DNA from: Bugulina stolonifera
Taxonomy: Eukaryota; Bryozoa; Gymnolaemata; Cheilostomatida; Bugulidae
NCBI GenBank assembly: GCA_935421135.1
Contig: OW285194.1
Coordinates: 1,262,501 to 1,326,500 of the forward strand
Direction: 5' to 3'
Length of the DNA: 64,000 nt
Positions 1-10,789 of the stretch are shown here, in pieces. A model generated the notes under the pieces. It was not told the DNA's origin. It worked only from the letters and a program-made list of their open reading frames with translations, and ran no database searches. How positions within the stretch are numbered: the stretch's first letter is position 1; each line of letters starts with the position of its first letter. The translations under genes were made by a program, and so were the position numbers.

Positions 1-386
1 TCTTAAAGATGTAGCCTTTGAGCTACTATACATGTATGTTCTATTTACAGGTGCTATAAATTACTGTCTGTTAATTGATTGCATCACTGCAATCTAGTAC
101 CTCTGCTCACTGAATAGCACTTAGCTTAGCTGTGAACTCTGTTATTGTTTAGTTGCGCGTAATACCTAAATTGGCACCTGGCCAGAAATCCAAAAAATAA
201 AAGGTCAACATCTGCGTTGCAAAAAGCTACAATTTTCAATGACATACATTCACATGCGCATGCACATGCAACATACATGCACATGCGTTAGCAATAGCAT
301 AGTCAGAGTGCTCCCACGGGCCATTTATTGGCACTAGCTGCTACCTTAAGTATTGTAACATGGAATAAGTCTGGTGGTGCAGTATG
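1..386. other. No gene seen
   Basis: AT-rich sequence with short CATGCACATG-type runs near 250-290. I see no exon with convincing splice sites. It may be the continuation (intron or 3' region) of the minus-strand R1 gene. Confidence 0.4.
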
Positions 387-494
387 ATTATACAGATAAT
401 AAGTAGTAGTAGTAGGCAATGCAGGCTAATATTACAACTTAAGTTGTAATATTAGCCTGCATTGCCTACTACTACTACTTATTATCTGTATAAT
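387..494. repeat. Perfect spacerless palindrome, 54-bp arms
   Basis: The 54 bases 387-440 are followed immediately by their exact reverse complement, 441-494, with the centre at AACTT/AAGTT. The arms include a (TAG)n run. Such perfect fold-back sequence is unstable in cloning, so it could be a recent hairpin element or an assembly fold-back artefact. The short open frame at 462-644 begins inside the right arm and is not treated as a gene. Confidence 0.9.
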
Positions 495-711
495 GAATTC
501 ATGAATACATGTAAGCTCAAATGGGGAGGGATAGAAAAGGCAAGCGAACTTCTAGATTGCCCTCAAACTTTTACAACAACGATAAAAATGAGCAGTGATA
601 ATGGAAACCTGGTAATGCCGGAAACAGACAAGCTTGCAGCGTAATAAGTAATCAGTCATGTGTGTATCAGTGGTGAAACTCATGTTATTATATTATCAAG
701 TTTTCACCTAC

Positions 712-1018
712 CATCATTGGCCTTCCAGTTGGTCTTCCAGACGTAAGACGGTTACGAGAATTTCCAGCTCTGAATCTTCCTGATCTTCTGTTTCCCTGCA
801 AGAGGATGAGAAAACAGTTACAAAGGTGAACTAATCTACTTGTATGCTTAGAGCTTTAGCTCTTACACACCACATTGGTGCATTGGCCCACGATTATACT
901 AGCACAACGCTAAGTCAAGGTGAAGGTTACCTACCATCATTGGTCTCCCTGTTGGTCTTCTTCCTGCTAGTCTCCTGAAGCCAGAGAAGAAACGAGACAA
1001 CCCCAGACCTTGGGATAC
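712..1018 (-). CDS. R1 gene, 3' exons: RPTGRP-repeat secreted protein
   Basis: Two minus-strand exons, 1018-935 and 795-712, are each 84 nt (28 codons), start in phase 0 after AG and end before GTAGGT. Each ends with the residues GRPTGRPMM and is otherwise rich in Arg, Gly and Ser. They match in size, phase and motif the second exon of the signal-peptide gene at 11672-11947, so I read them as downstream exons of that gene, separated from it by element E1 inside the intron. The final exon and stop codon were not found and may lie left of the window. Function unknown: Arg-rich, presumably secreted. That the two halves still form one transcript is inference. Confidence 0.6.
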
Positions 1019-1697
1019 CTTTAGTGGAAAAATTCACACATGTAGTAGTACACCCAGGTAGTTATATACACACATTGCAAAATAACAATACAGTGCTACA
1101 GTGGTGAGATACTCTGTCATTAACAAGGTTTATCCAAAATACACTTGCAGAAACACACTTACACATTCAACATGTAGAAGTATGCGAGTACAATATACTT
1201 TGCATTATAATACATAATACCCGATACATCTGAGTATAAAGGGATATAAGATCATGTTAATCAGCCCAATACTCTGAGTGGGTGCTTCTAATAATAGCGG
1301 TACGTCAAAACTACACAGCCGTGTATATTCTTGAATGTGTAGATACAAGATGGCTCTGTTGTTGCACCATACTAGCTAGTAAATTATAATTGAATTCCCA
1401 GACTGATCAGAGATGCACGTTATTATATTCTTGTAAAAACACAACAAACAAATATCTTACAGTTGATTATCAGATAGGAAACTTTTATTTATAGATGATT
1501 GCTCACATATAAGTTTTAATTGGAATGCAGTTTATGTTGATGATATTTTGGTTCAGAAGCCAAGGTTGTTAATTATAGCCTACACATACATGTGTGTACA
1601 CTGTACTATGAGAGTCATAATATACTGTAAAATTAGTAAAAACATTGAGGAGTGGGAAGCCACTGTAAAGGCGCCTGAGGTGACCTACATGTATATG
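1019..1697. other. Intron sequence of R1, left of E1
   Basis: AT-rich sequence without supported exons. It ends with TATATG (1692-1697), the left copy of the target site duplication of E1. Confidence 0.5.
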
Positions 1698-2243
1698 AGT
1701 AGTATAGTCAGTGCAGATCTACACAGACACCCGGCCCTTTCCGCGTCGTATTAGCCCTAGATCCAAAAACTCCCCGGGCGGACGACCACCCCACCCGTCC
1801 TCTCGCCCCTCCTCTCCCCTAAACCTCACTCTATGTGCAAAGCCCTAGAACCTACTCCCCCCCATCGCGGGTGGGGTTTCAAAAACCTCATCGGCTGTTC
1901 CGCGGAACCCAGTCTAAAGAGCAAACCCCTCGCCCCGTCCCACGGCTCGGGCGAGGGGGCGCGCGCGTACGCGCGCGCCCCCCCCGCCCCGCGAACCCCA
2001 CCCGTCCTCCCTCCACCCGTCCCCGCCCCTCCCCACCCCTCCCCACCCCAAACCCCTCCGCCTCGCCCTCCGCCTCGCGGCGGTTCTCGTTCGCGAGTCC
2101 AGCCGTGGTCCCACGCCGCCCTCCCCCCCGCCCATCCCCCGCCCCTCCCCCGCCCTCCCGCCCCAACGACCCGTCGCGACCCTCGCGGGCGGACCGTCGG
2201 CTGGAGTAGGGTGAAGCGAAGGAAAATACGGGTTAGAGTAATG
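1698..2243 (+). repeat. E1 left terminal inverted repeat
   Basis: About 546 bp, the near-exact reverse complement of 10847-11391. It is extremely GC-rich and C-rich on the plus strand from about 1780, unlike the AT-rich host. It contains a perfect 28-bp palindrome at 1955-1982 (five G, alternating CG, central GTAC). Long open frames here are GC artefacts. Confidence 0.95.
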
Positions 2244-2261
2244 GTGTGTGATGTATTCTAG

Positions 2262-2665
2262 AATAGATGATATACGACTATGAAAATATGAGTCAGGGTA
2301 ATGATACACGAGTTTGTTTTAATTTTCAATGCGTTTGAGAGTAATAATATAAAATCAATCGATAAAAAACTTGATATGTGACTACGAAAAATATGAGTAA
2401 GGGTAATGATACGCGAGTTTGTTTTAATTTTCAATTCGTTTGAGAGTAATAATATAAAATCAAGCGATAAAAAACTTGATATACGACTATGAAAAATATG
2501 AGTAAGGGTAATGATACACGAGTTTGTTTTAATTTTCAATACGTTTGAGAGTAATAATATAAAATCAATCGATAAAAACCGATATACGACTATGAAAAAT
2601 ATGAGTAAGGCTAACGATACACGAGTTTGAGAGTAATAATATAAAATCAATTGATAAGTAGACAC
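2262..2665. repeat. E1 subterminal tandem repeat, about 105-bp unit
   Basis: About four diverged copies of a roughly 105-bp AT-rich unit (recognisable by GATACACGAGTTTG and AATCAATCGATAAAA) fill the space between the left TIR and the 3' end of the minus-strand gene. Open frames through it are repeats, not a protein. Confidence 0.85.
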
Positions 2666-2695
2666 GAATGAGTGTGAATGACAAAAGTTTTTGCC

Positions 2696-4010
2696 TCAAA
2701 ACTGTGCAGTGGCGGGGAGGAGACGCTCGCCGAGGATGGAGTCTAGAATGGCACAATCGTAGAATGTTCTCCCGCTCTTGGAAGTCTTCTGTCCCTTGTA
2801 CACCATCACGGAGGGGAGGAGCTCTTTCATCGAAACTGCCAGACGTCCCGGAAGGAAGACTTCTCCCTTTTTTTCTTCGTTTCCAATCCGGCACTCGTAG
2901 GTGGCAATGGAGTTGCTCGCATTATCACCATCACCGCATCTTGGGACGTATGTGGGTCGGAGCGCGGTCACCACCAGCACAGAACCAACGGGGAAGGAAG
3001 ATAGCGTTTGCACTCGAAAAAATTCTTCCAACTGGACCAAGGTCTTCTTTCTCAAGTCACCGGCCAGCTTTTTCATGGCTGCTCCTGGCAGGGAGCACAC
3101 GCTCTCGATACGGTTGAATGTGTTTTGTCCTTTAGCGGTCTCCTGCTGTCCCAAGTACACCATGATCCTAGGTGGAAGGGTAAGGTCCTTTAGCTCCTCT
3201 TCTTTGACATCCGCTAGCTTGGGCATGGCGTGACGAATGTTGGTGTGAAAGCTGATGCAATGTCTCATCCCCTTGTCATCCACATAGCTTGCCCTGGCTA
3301 AGAATGCTTTTCCGAATGCCGTTTCAACCACCGAACCTCCACTCACTTCTAGCACAGTTCCTGGCTCTAGCTCCGACAGCTTCACCGTCGTCTGCAGAGA
3401 GCTCCTCTTCTCCGCTCCCATGCTCCTACAATAATGAAAGTGGTGTATATAGATCCGACAAAGTGGTTAAACGGGAGAAAGATAGTACGGTAATTTATAG
3501 ATATACGAATAGGGCTACTTACATTAGGGTTGCCGCCACTGCACGAGCTTTCTCCAGGCTTAGTCCCCCGCTCTTTTTCTTCCCCTTGCAAGGGGACTTG
3601 GTAGCTTTTTTTCCCTTCGTCGTCTCACCACCATCCATTTCTTCCGTAGCCGTATCGGCTCCGTGGCCATCATCATCATCATCTGATATTACAATCGCCT
3701 GGGGTTTCTTTTTTTTCTTAGCACAGATTTCATCTCCTTTTGGGTTCTTCCTCTTCTTGGTTGTTGTGGTCTCGCCCCTATCCGAGGCCCGCTCCGGGGA
3801 GGACGGAGAGTCCGCCATGTTAGAAAGATCCTTTCGGGCAAGACTCCCCACTCCTATTATTTTCCCCTTCTTCCGTGCCTCTTTTAACGCATCCACCTCT
3901 TCTTTCCTCTTCTGACTGCACTCTTCTTCTTCAATAATTCCATCCATTTGTGAGTCCGTTAAGCCCGCAAATAACTCTTCTTGGTTCTGGACTATGTTGT
4001 CAGTATCCAT
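2696..4010 (-). CDS. E1 nuclear protein with two OB-like repeats (putative ssDNA-binding)
   Basis: Two exons, 4010-3523 and 3425-2696 (intron GTAAGT...AG), give a 405-aa model. Residues 1-160 are charged and probably disordered: Lys-rich basic clusters (about 85-103 and 133-146) and the hydrophobic-acidic motif IVISDDDDD (106-114), which looks like a SUMO-interaction motif. The C-terminal half contains two related segments (about 177-270 and 307-390), each ending in the signature VYxGQxT..G..TF (252-266 and 371-384) after a beta-rich stretch, as expected for tandem OB folds. Protein-primed replication systems need a single-strand-binding protein, and this gene is divergent from the polymerase across the central array, so an SSB role is plausible. 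That is inference: I do not recognise the family. A TATA-like box lies at 4091-4100. Confidence 0.65.
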
Positions 4011-4090
4011 TGATAATGTACTATTGTAGTAGTGTTCCTGTACAGTAGTGATGTGCTGAACTTTGAATGCTGAGACTGTGATCCCACTCT

Positions 4091-4100
4091 CCCTTTATAC
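4091..4100 (-). promoter_or_regulatory. TATA box of the E1 minus-strand gene
   Basis: GTATAAAGGG on the minus strand, about 80 bp upstream of the ATG at 4010 and just outside the central array. A CCAAT-type ATTGG lies a little further upstream (about 4136-4141). Confidence 0.6.
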
Positions 4101-4143
4101 ATCTGCTCATTTCTTGACTCCTCCCTTTTTATTATCCAATCCC

Positions 4144-4918
4144 AATGTGTCCCGATGCACCCCGATGTGAATCCGAAGCCTCCCGATGCATCCCGATGTG
4201 AATCCGAAGCCTCCCGATGCATCCCGATGTGAATCCGAAGCTTCCCGATGCATCCCGATGCATCCCGATGTGATTCCGAAGCTTCCCGATGCATCCCGAT
4301 GTGAATCCGAAGCTTCCCGATGCATCCCGATGTGATTCCGAAGCTTCCCGATGCATCCCGATGTGAATCCGAAGCTTCCCGATGCATCCCGATGTGATTC
4401 CGAAGCTTCCCGATGCATCCCGATGTGATTCCGAAGCTTCCCGATGCATCCCGATGTGATTCCGAAGCTTCCCGATGCATCCCGATGTGAATCCGAAGCT
4501 TCCCGATGCATCCCGATGTGATTCCGAAGCTTCCCGATGCATCCCGATGTGATTCCGAAGCTTCCCGATGCATCCCGATGTGTCCCGATGTGTCAATTCA
4601 CATCGGGATGCATCGGGAGGCTTCGGAATCACATCGGGATGCATCGGGATGCATCGGGAAGCTTCGGATTCACATCGGGATGCATCGGGAAGCTTCGGAA
4701 TCACATCGGGATGCATCGGGAAGCTTCGGATTCACATCGGGATGCATCGGGAAGCTTCGGAATCACATCGGGATGCATCGGGAGGCTTCGGAATCACATC
4801 GGGATGCATCGGGAAGCTTCGGATTCACATCGGGATGCATCGGGAAGCTTCGGAATCACATCGGGATGCATCGGGAAGCTTCGGAATCACATCGGGAGGC
4901 TTCGGATTCACATCGGGG
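4144..4918. repeat. E1 central array: inverted 31-bp repeats, helically phased
   Basis: About 25 copies of a 31-bp unit built from CACATCGGGATGCATCGGG and AAGCTTCGGAAT. Units left of about 4595 run in the minus direction and units to the right run in the plus direction, so the array is one large inverted repeat with its centre at TGTCAATTCACA (about 4591-4602). TCG steps recur every 10, 10 and 11 bp, close to one DNA helical turn. The array lies between the divergent starts of the two E1 genes. Because 31 is not a multiple of three, all frames of a copy read as a repetitive peptide, so the long ORFs here are shadows. Confidence 0.95.
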
Positions 4919-5035
4919 TGGTATTGCCAAGGGTGGGGAAATGGTTAGACTCCGCCCACTGAATACTACTATTTAAGGTATGAGTTTCTCACTCTAGCAG
5001 TATGAACAATCAGCCTCTAGTCAACAGAGTGAGAG

Positions 5036-5377
5036 TAAACAGAGACAGCTACCTACTAGTCAGCACCTGATCAGAGATGTCAACAAGTACAACATAAGGT
5101 TAGTGCTAAATAGGGTAATCGGCAGCAATTGTGAAGTGTCTATTGTATATAACGCTATTGAGCCAAAAACAAAAAAAATTAACTTACACCCTACTACTAT
5201 ATATTTTTTATAGGGAGACTAAACAGAGACACTTACCTACTAGTCAGCACCTGATCAGAGATGTCAACAAGTAAAAAAGGTTAGTGCTAAATGAGGTAGT
5301 TGGTAACAATTGTGGATTGCTAATAGTAGTATGAGGTAAAAGAATAACTTACACCCTACTATTTTGTATTTTTATAG
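5036..5377 (+). promoter_or_regulatory. Duplicated leader of the E1 polymerase gene, with uORF
   Basis: Two tandem diverged copies (5036-5213 and 5220-5377) each contain CTGATCAGAGATGTCAACAAGTA, a GTTAGTGCTAAAT donor region and a TATTTTT..TATAG acceptor. In the first copy the ATG at 5077 opens a six-codon frame (MSTSTT, stop 5095-5097), a possible uORF. In the second copy the same ATG (5261) runs in frame into the polymerase. TATA-like CTATTTAAGG lies near 4969. Confidence 0.6.
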
Positions 5378-8300
5378 GGGGGGAGAGCTCTCGTCAGGCC
5401 GAGCACACTTGTCAACTATGCGGTCTGGTTCTCAAAACAGCGTTTTCTCTAGACAGGCACACGAAGAGAATGCATGCACAGGCTCACCCACACAAGTGCC
5501 CGGTTTGTGGCGGATGTTTTGATGGGAGGAGAAAGCTAGGTCATCACATGAGACGATTTCATAGCGAGGCCAAGGCGGAAAAAGATGAGGGGGATGCAGA
5601 GAAGTTTGATGATGTTTTCTGGTCCAAACCTCCAACAGCTGAAGAGGGGGATGAGATGGGGGTGCTACTAGCCCGCTATTGGAGCTCGATCAGGTCCACA
5701 ATACACTCTCGTCCTGTAGAAGACATTCTCAACGTTCGAGTGTGGAGAGGGGAATGTGAAGATGAAGGAGATGAAGAGGTGTGGACTAAATTGAGAGCGA
5801 TGTGGAAGAGAGTACCTTGTACTGTGAAGATTAACTGTAGCGCTGGAGTCATCCTCGAGCATAAGACCAGTGGAGAGTTGCGCTACTTTCACTCATCAAG
5901 CAACAATGCCGCGTTCTTCCCCAAGCCAAGACTGATCAGAGCAGAGAATGAGATGAGAGAGTTTTGCGAATCTGTGCAGGAGCTCGACTTGAGAGAGAGG
6001 TCAGCACAAAGGAGACCGAACACCGCTTGGGTTTTACGTCACATTGCAAATTTGACATTCTACATCTATAAACTCCTAGAGATTGGCAAGGTGGGTGGTG
6101 TAGTGAGCAAACTCCCAGACTACATACTTAACAACCGACATGTGATAGCACTAGATGTAGACTTTTGGTCCAGAGGAGGTGCCCGTCCCTACCCAGACAA
6201 ATTGTGTTTCTTTAGATGTTTGGCCATGATGTATGACTGTAACTGCGACCCAAAGAAGGGATGTTGCTGTCATCGCCCCTCTCAGACCACAACACATCGC
6301 TTGTTTAAACAATACATGAGACAATCTAGATCTTCTTCCCCACCCTCATCAACTTTGTCAGACTTTCCCGGGGTGGGCGCGAGTGATCTGCTGGCCTTGG
6401 AAGATCATTTTGACATATCTATAATAGTCTTCTGCCTAACTGATGAGGGGGTAGCTCCGATAGTTTGGTCATCTGGGGCACGAAACAAAGCCCGTAAACT
6501 CTTTGTCAACATGTACGAAAACCACTTCAGCTGGATAAAGAATGTTGATTTGTTTGCCAGATGTTTCACCTGCAAGTTGTGCGATGGCGCTTTCACACGT
6601 TTGTCCAGCCTACGGCGACATAAGTGCTCGCCAGAGGAAGCATCGGTGTTTGTTTTCCCTGGTGGAACGTTTGGACCCCCGCCAACCATATTCACAAAAC
6701 TCAAGCGAGTGGCGGGAATAGAGGTGGTGAACCCCGACCTCTTATACTACCCCTACTATATCACCTATGATATTGAATGCTTCATGCCAAAAGACAACCT
6801 ACAAACTAACACCTCCACAATGACTTTTAGTGCAAGACACGAGTTACTGAGCATATCTGTATGTTCTAACGTCCCGGGGTTTGAGCAGGCCAAGTGCTTT
6901 GTGAGGAGTGTCGACAGCAAGGATGGAACGAAGTGCATTCGTCAATTCGTCCACTACATAGCAAAGATTGCTGACGTGGCAGGAGATTTGTTCGGAGAAA
7001 GATTCCGGGATGTACGCAAGCGACTCTCTACTTTCCTTGCGGATCGGGCGGATAGAGAAGAAGCCTTTGCTGACGAAAAGTTCTCTAACGTCTCGACTTA
7101 CAGGGTGAAGTCCGGTCTCTCCGGATTAGAAAGAGAGTTAGAACAGCACATCTCCAGCGTTCCGGTGGTTGGTTTCAACTCACAAAAGTATGACCTAAAT
7201 ATACTAAAGGGACCTTTGCTTCGCTCTCTACAAGAGGAGGAGGGAGAAGATTTTGTCTTCATCGTTAAGCGTGTTAACAGTATGTCCTGCGTGGAGAGTA
7301 GACGTTTTAGGTTCCTTGACATATGCAACTTTATCGCACCGGGATTCAACTACTCCAAATACTTGAAGGCATTTGGCGTGTCAGAGAGTAAGGGATTCTT
7401 TCCTTACGACTGGGTAGATTCCCTGAGAAGGTTGGATTATTATGGACTCCCTCCCCGAGAGAGTTTTTTCAACTCGCTGACTCAGCAAGAATTGAGCGAG
7501 CAAGATTATCACCACTGTCAGGTCGTGTGGGAAAGAGAGAACATGGAAACGTTCAGGGATTTTCTCATCTGGTACAACAACCTCGATGTGGCCCCATTCA
7601 TCGAGGCCATTGCACGTCAGAGCTCTATCTATCGACAAAAGGGTATTGACATGTTGAAATCCGCAATCTCGCTTCCAGGCTTGGCTATCAGATGGTTGTT
7701 TATGGAGGTGGAGGCCCGACCTTATGGCTACTCTCCTCCACAAGCCGCTCTTCCGCTGCATAGGTTAATGTCTCTCCGAGACGAACTTTGCAACTCGCAA
7801 CCCATATGTCTGTTCGATGAGGAGAGCAAAAGTCTGTACCATACTCTTCGCGATAACCTCGTGGGAGGGCCAAGCATTATCTTTCACAGACATCATGAAG
7901 TTGGAGTGACCTCTATTCGAGAGAAGATGTATGGCACATCCGCAAAACCCTGTAGGTCCATTCTGGGAGTTGATGCCAACGCCCTCTACCTATACTGTAT
8001 GATGGGGAATATGCCTACGGGTTATCCCAGGCGGAGGCTAGAGAGCCGAGGCTTTGCTCTAGAACCTATTAAAAAGTTCAGCAAAGTGGCGCATGGTTGG
8101 TTAGAGTTCCAATCGTGGAAGAGAGGAGAGGTCATCCTTCACCAACAGAATGGAGGAGAAATGAGGATAGGCTGTCACAACCTACCAGTGGATGGTTATA
8201 GCGAACAGAGTCGGACGGTGTACCAATTCCACGGTTGCTACTGGCATGGGCACGAGTGCGAGCTAGGAGGGAACGGAAAAGGTGTCAGAAACATGACGAA

Positions 8301-9937
8301 TGAAGAGCTCCGGGTGGACACTGCAAGGAAAGAAGATTACATCAAGGCTCTAGGCTATAAGCTCATCACCACTCGGCAGTGTGAGTGGGAAGCGCGAGTT
8401 CGTTCGGATGTAGAAGTTAGGACATTTCTCGCCATCTTCTTTTCTTCTCTCTATCCGGAGAGGGGTTACGTCAACCTCGATAAGATAATCAATAACATTC
8501 GTAGTGGAGAGTACTATGGTTTAGTGGAGTGTGACATTTCCGTACCCGAAGAGCTAAAAGCGAAGTTCTCTGAGATGGCACCTATTTTCAAGAATATAAA
8601 CGTGGGAAGAGAACACCTTAGCGAACACATGCGCGCTTTTGCCGAACAGAACGGATTCTTGAAGAGACCTCAGCGAATGCTCGTGGGGAGTCTTTTTGGC
8701 GAGCGAATCACACTACTCTCCGATCTGGCTAGATGGTATCTAGATCAAGGTTTGATAATTACCAGGATCTATCAGTTTGTTCACTTTATCCCACGAGCCA
8801 TCTACAAAGACTTTGGTTCTTCGGTCTCAGACGCAAGAAGAGGTGGGGATGTGAACCCCGACCTGGCCCTCTTGGCCAGCACCAGCAAGCTCGTTGGGAA
8901 TTCAGCCTACGGAAAGACCATAACAAATAAAGAGAAACATAAGACTGTCAAGTATGTGGAGACAGTAGAGGAGGCGGCTGTCAAAGTGAGGAGTAGGCAC
9001 TTTTCTAGTCTAAACGAAGTTGATGAAAACTACTTTGAGATAGAGCTTCACAAGAAAAAGGCAAGTGTTGACAATCTTTTTTTTTTTTTATTTTGATTCT
9101 TGATTTGACGAAACTTTTTCTGAGTGGTAGGGTAAACTCTCTCTCTCTCTTTCTTTCTTTTAGATTCGAATGGATGTTCCATCTGTCGTAGGATTCGTTA
9201 TCCTCCAGAGAGCCAAGTTGAGAATGCTAGAATTCTACTACGACTTTATGGATAGGTAAGTAGAACTAGACTATACAAAGATTTTATCAAATCCTTCTCT
9301 ATTTATTCTTTGGTGTCAACCCCAACCCCCCCCCCCCCCCCCTACAACCCGTCCGTTTTATTTTCACAGATTCGTCAGCAGAGAGGACTTTGAGTACGTA
9401 GAAATGGACACGGATAGCGCTTACATGGCTCTGAGTGCTCGTAGTATAGATGAGGTCATCCGAAAAGATAAAAAAGAAGAGTTCTACAGAGAATATGGTA
9501 GATGGTTTCCCAGACCCTTCTGCGATAGGCACAAGGAAGACTTTATCACGACCAAGGTGCTTGGTCAAGAGTGGGAGATGAGGGAATGTTGTGAGAAGGT
9601 GCAACGATACGAAACACGAACCCCCGGCCTGTTTAAGGAGGAGTTTCGGGGAGAGGGGGTCATCGCGCTCAACTCAAAAACATACTTTTGCTGGTCCGCT
9701 GATGGTGATAGCAAGTATAGCAGCAAAGGACTAAACAAAAGAGGAAACGCCCTAACCAAAGAGAAGTTCCTCTCCGTGCTCAGGACAGGGGAGTCGGTGA
9801 GAGGGGACAATCGGGGTTTTATCAGAAGAGGAAACCAAACGTATAGCTACACCCAGCTAAAGACCGGACTCACCTACTTCTATGGTAAGCGGAAGGTTGC
9901 AGAAGACGGGGTGAGTACGAGTCCTATAGAATGCTAG
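5261..9937 (+). CDS. PolB: E1 protein-primed-type family B DNA polymerase
   Basis: Exons 5261-5279, 5378-9060, 9164-9255 and 9370-9937 join in frame to a 1453-aa model. The N-terminus has two C2H2 fingers (C18/C21/H34/H39 and C47/C50/H63/H68), with a third Cys/His motif near 405-423. Exonuclease motifs follow: Exo I YDIE (D471), Exo II NSQKYD and Exo III YNNLD. Polymerase motifs are A, DANALYLY (D872); B, KLVGNSAYG (from K1177); and C, MDTDS (D1278, D1280). All expected acidic catalytic residues are present, so the enzyme may be active. The C-terminus KRKVAEDGVSTSP is typical of the DNA_pol_B_2 family of Polintons. Intron 3 (9061-9163) uses a GC donor (AAG/GCAAGT). The start was set at 5261 because splicing to 5378 restores the first zinc finger in frame. 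Expected role: replication of the element. AATAAA follows at 10111. Confidence 0.95.
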
Positions 9938-10240
9938 TACTGATTTCTCGGAGATGAGACTACTTCATTCGATAAATTGGAGAGTAAACGAACAGTGCAT
10001 CATAACCCTTGTACATATACCCGTATAATTTTTTTCACATTCACTCTCTATTGTAAGGGGTCTCCGTCCTCAAAACGGAGGGTTTACCGGTTGTAGCCTT
10101 AAAACCGAGCAATAAAACACTAGCTAATACATTAAAAACCATTTACCTCTCCAAACCAAAGGGGTAGACGATACTAGCGCAGCTTCCGCTCATACTCACC
10201 CCTTATCAGTTCACATTTCTTCTATTGTCTTCATTCGTAG
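9938..10240. other. E1 polymerase 3' region
   Basis: No gene seen. It contains AATAAA at 10111-10116, a likely polyadenylation signal of the polymerase, and ends in a pyrimidine-rich acceptor-like TTCGTAG at 10240. Confidence 0.5.
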
Positions 10241-10372
10241 GTGGGGGGTGACATCGCACGCGCACGATGCGCTCTCTCCCTATCGGAGTTTGCTACCCGG
10301 GGGAAAGTGGACGCGGTGGTCAAAGAAATTGGTGGCGAGTCAACGAAATCATCGTAGAGGCGGGTCTATTTG

Positions 10373-10440
<68 letters not shown>

Positions 10441-10776
10441 CGATGGCGATGAGAAGACAAGCATCCATCTATCCCGTTTATCTATTTCTATTTCTACCCC
10501 TCCGAGCGATGATGTCGTCGGCTAACCTCCTCGCGAAGTCTACGGTTTGAAGCGCGGAAGAGCCACCGCCTTCACTTTCTCTCGCCGCTCGTCACGGGGA
10601 CGGGCGATTCCCCTAGGGGAGGGTCCGGGGAAAATGAGGGTTAAGACGCGAGTCTTTCATCGAAGGTCCGGGGGCGCTCGAACGGAGGAGCGCGCGAGTG
10701 CGGTGTCACCCCGACCAGTTCAGTCTCAACAGTCCCCGGCGAAGAAATCATCCGGAAGCACCACCACCACCACTCG
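10241..10776 (+). CDS. E1 uncertain exon(s) with acidic run and basic tail
   Basis: After an acceptor-like site at 10240 one frame reads 38 codons (VGGDIARARC...) to a stop near 10356. A (GAT)n run at 10377-10440 gives about 20 Asp in one frame. From 10547 another frame encodes a very basic Arg/Lys/Ser segment that stays open to a strong donor-like CTCGGTAAGT at 10776/10777. No single reading frame covers the region and no downstream exon is seen inside E1. It could be two exons of a small accessory gene, a decayed gene, or noncoding sequence. No family recognised. Confidence 0.25.
10377..10440. repeat. (GAT)n microsatellite
   Basis: Uninterrupted run of about 21 GAT triplets inside E1. Confidence 0.95.
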
Positions 10777-10789
10777 GTAAGTTTTTTAT

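Noticed and set aside
1833..2309. Pro/Arg-rich frames in the E1 TIRs (also at 10748-11263)
   Set aside because: GC-rich noncoding TIR; identical frames occur in both TIR copies, with no start or splice context.
4144..4918. CRISPR-like array
   Set aside because: Units are contiguous without unique spacers, and the setting is a eukaryotic mobile element.
3992..4976. Several long frames on both strands with ASESHRDASG-type repeats
   Set aside because: Frame shadows of the 31-bp array; the same peptide appears in all frames and on both strands.
9884..10356. Extending the polymerase by splicing from 9911 or 9884 into the exon-like frame at 10241
   Set aside because: The unspliced C-terminus KRKVAEDGVSTSP followed by a stop matches the usual end of this polymerase family; extension is not needed.
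10248..10550. ORF with a run of about 20 Met
   Set aside because: One reading of the (GAT)n microsatellite; no family similarity.
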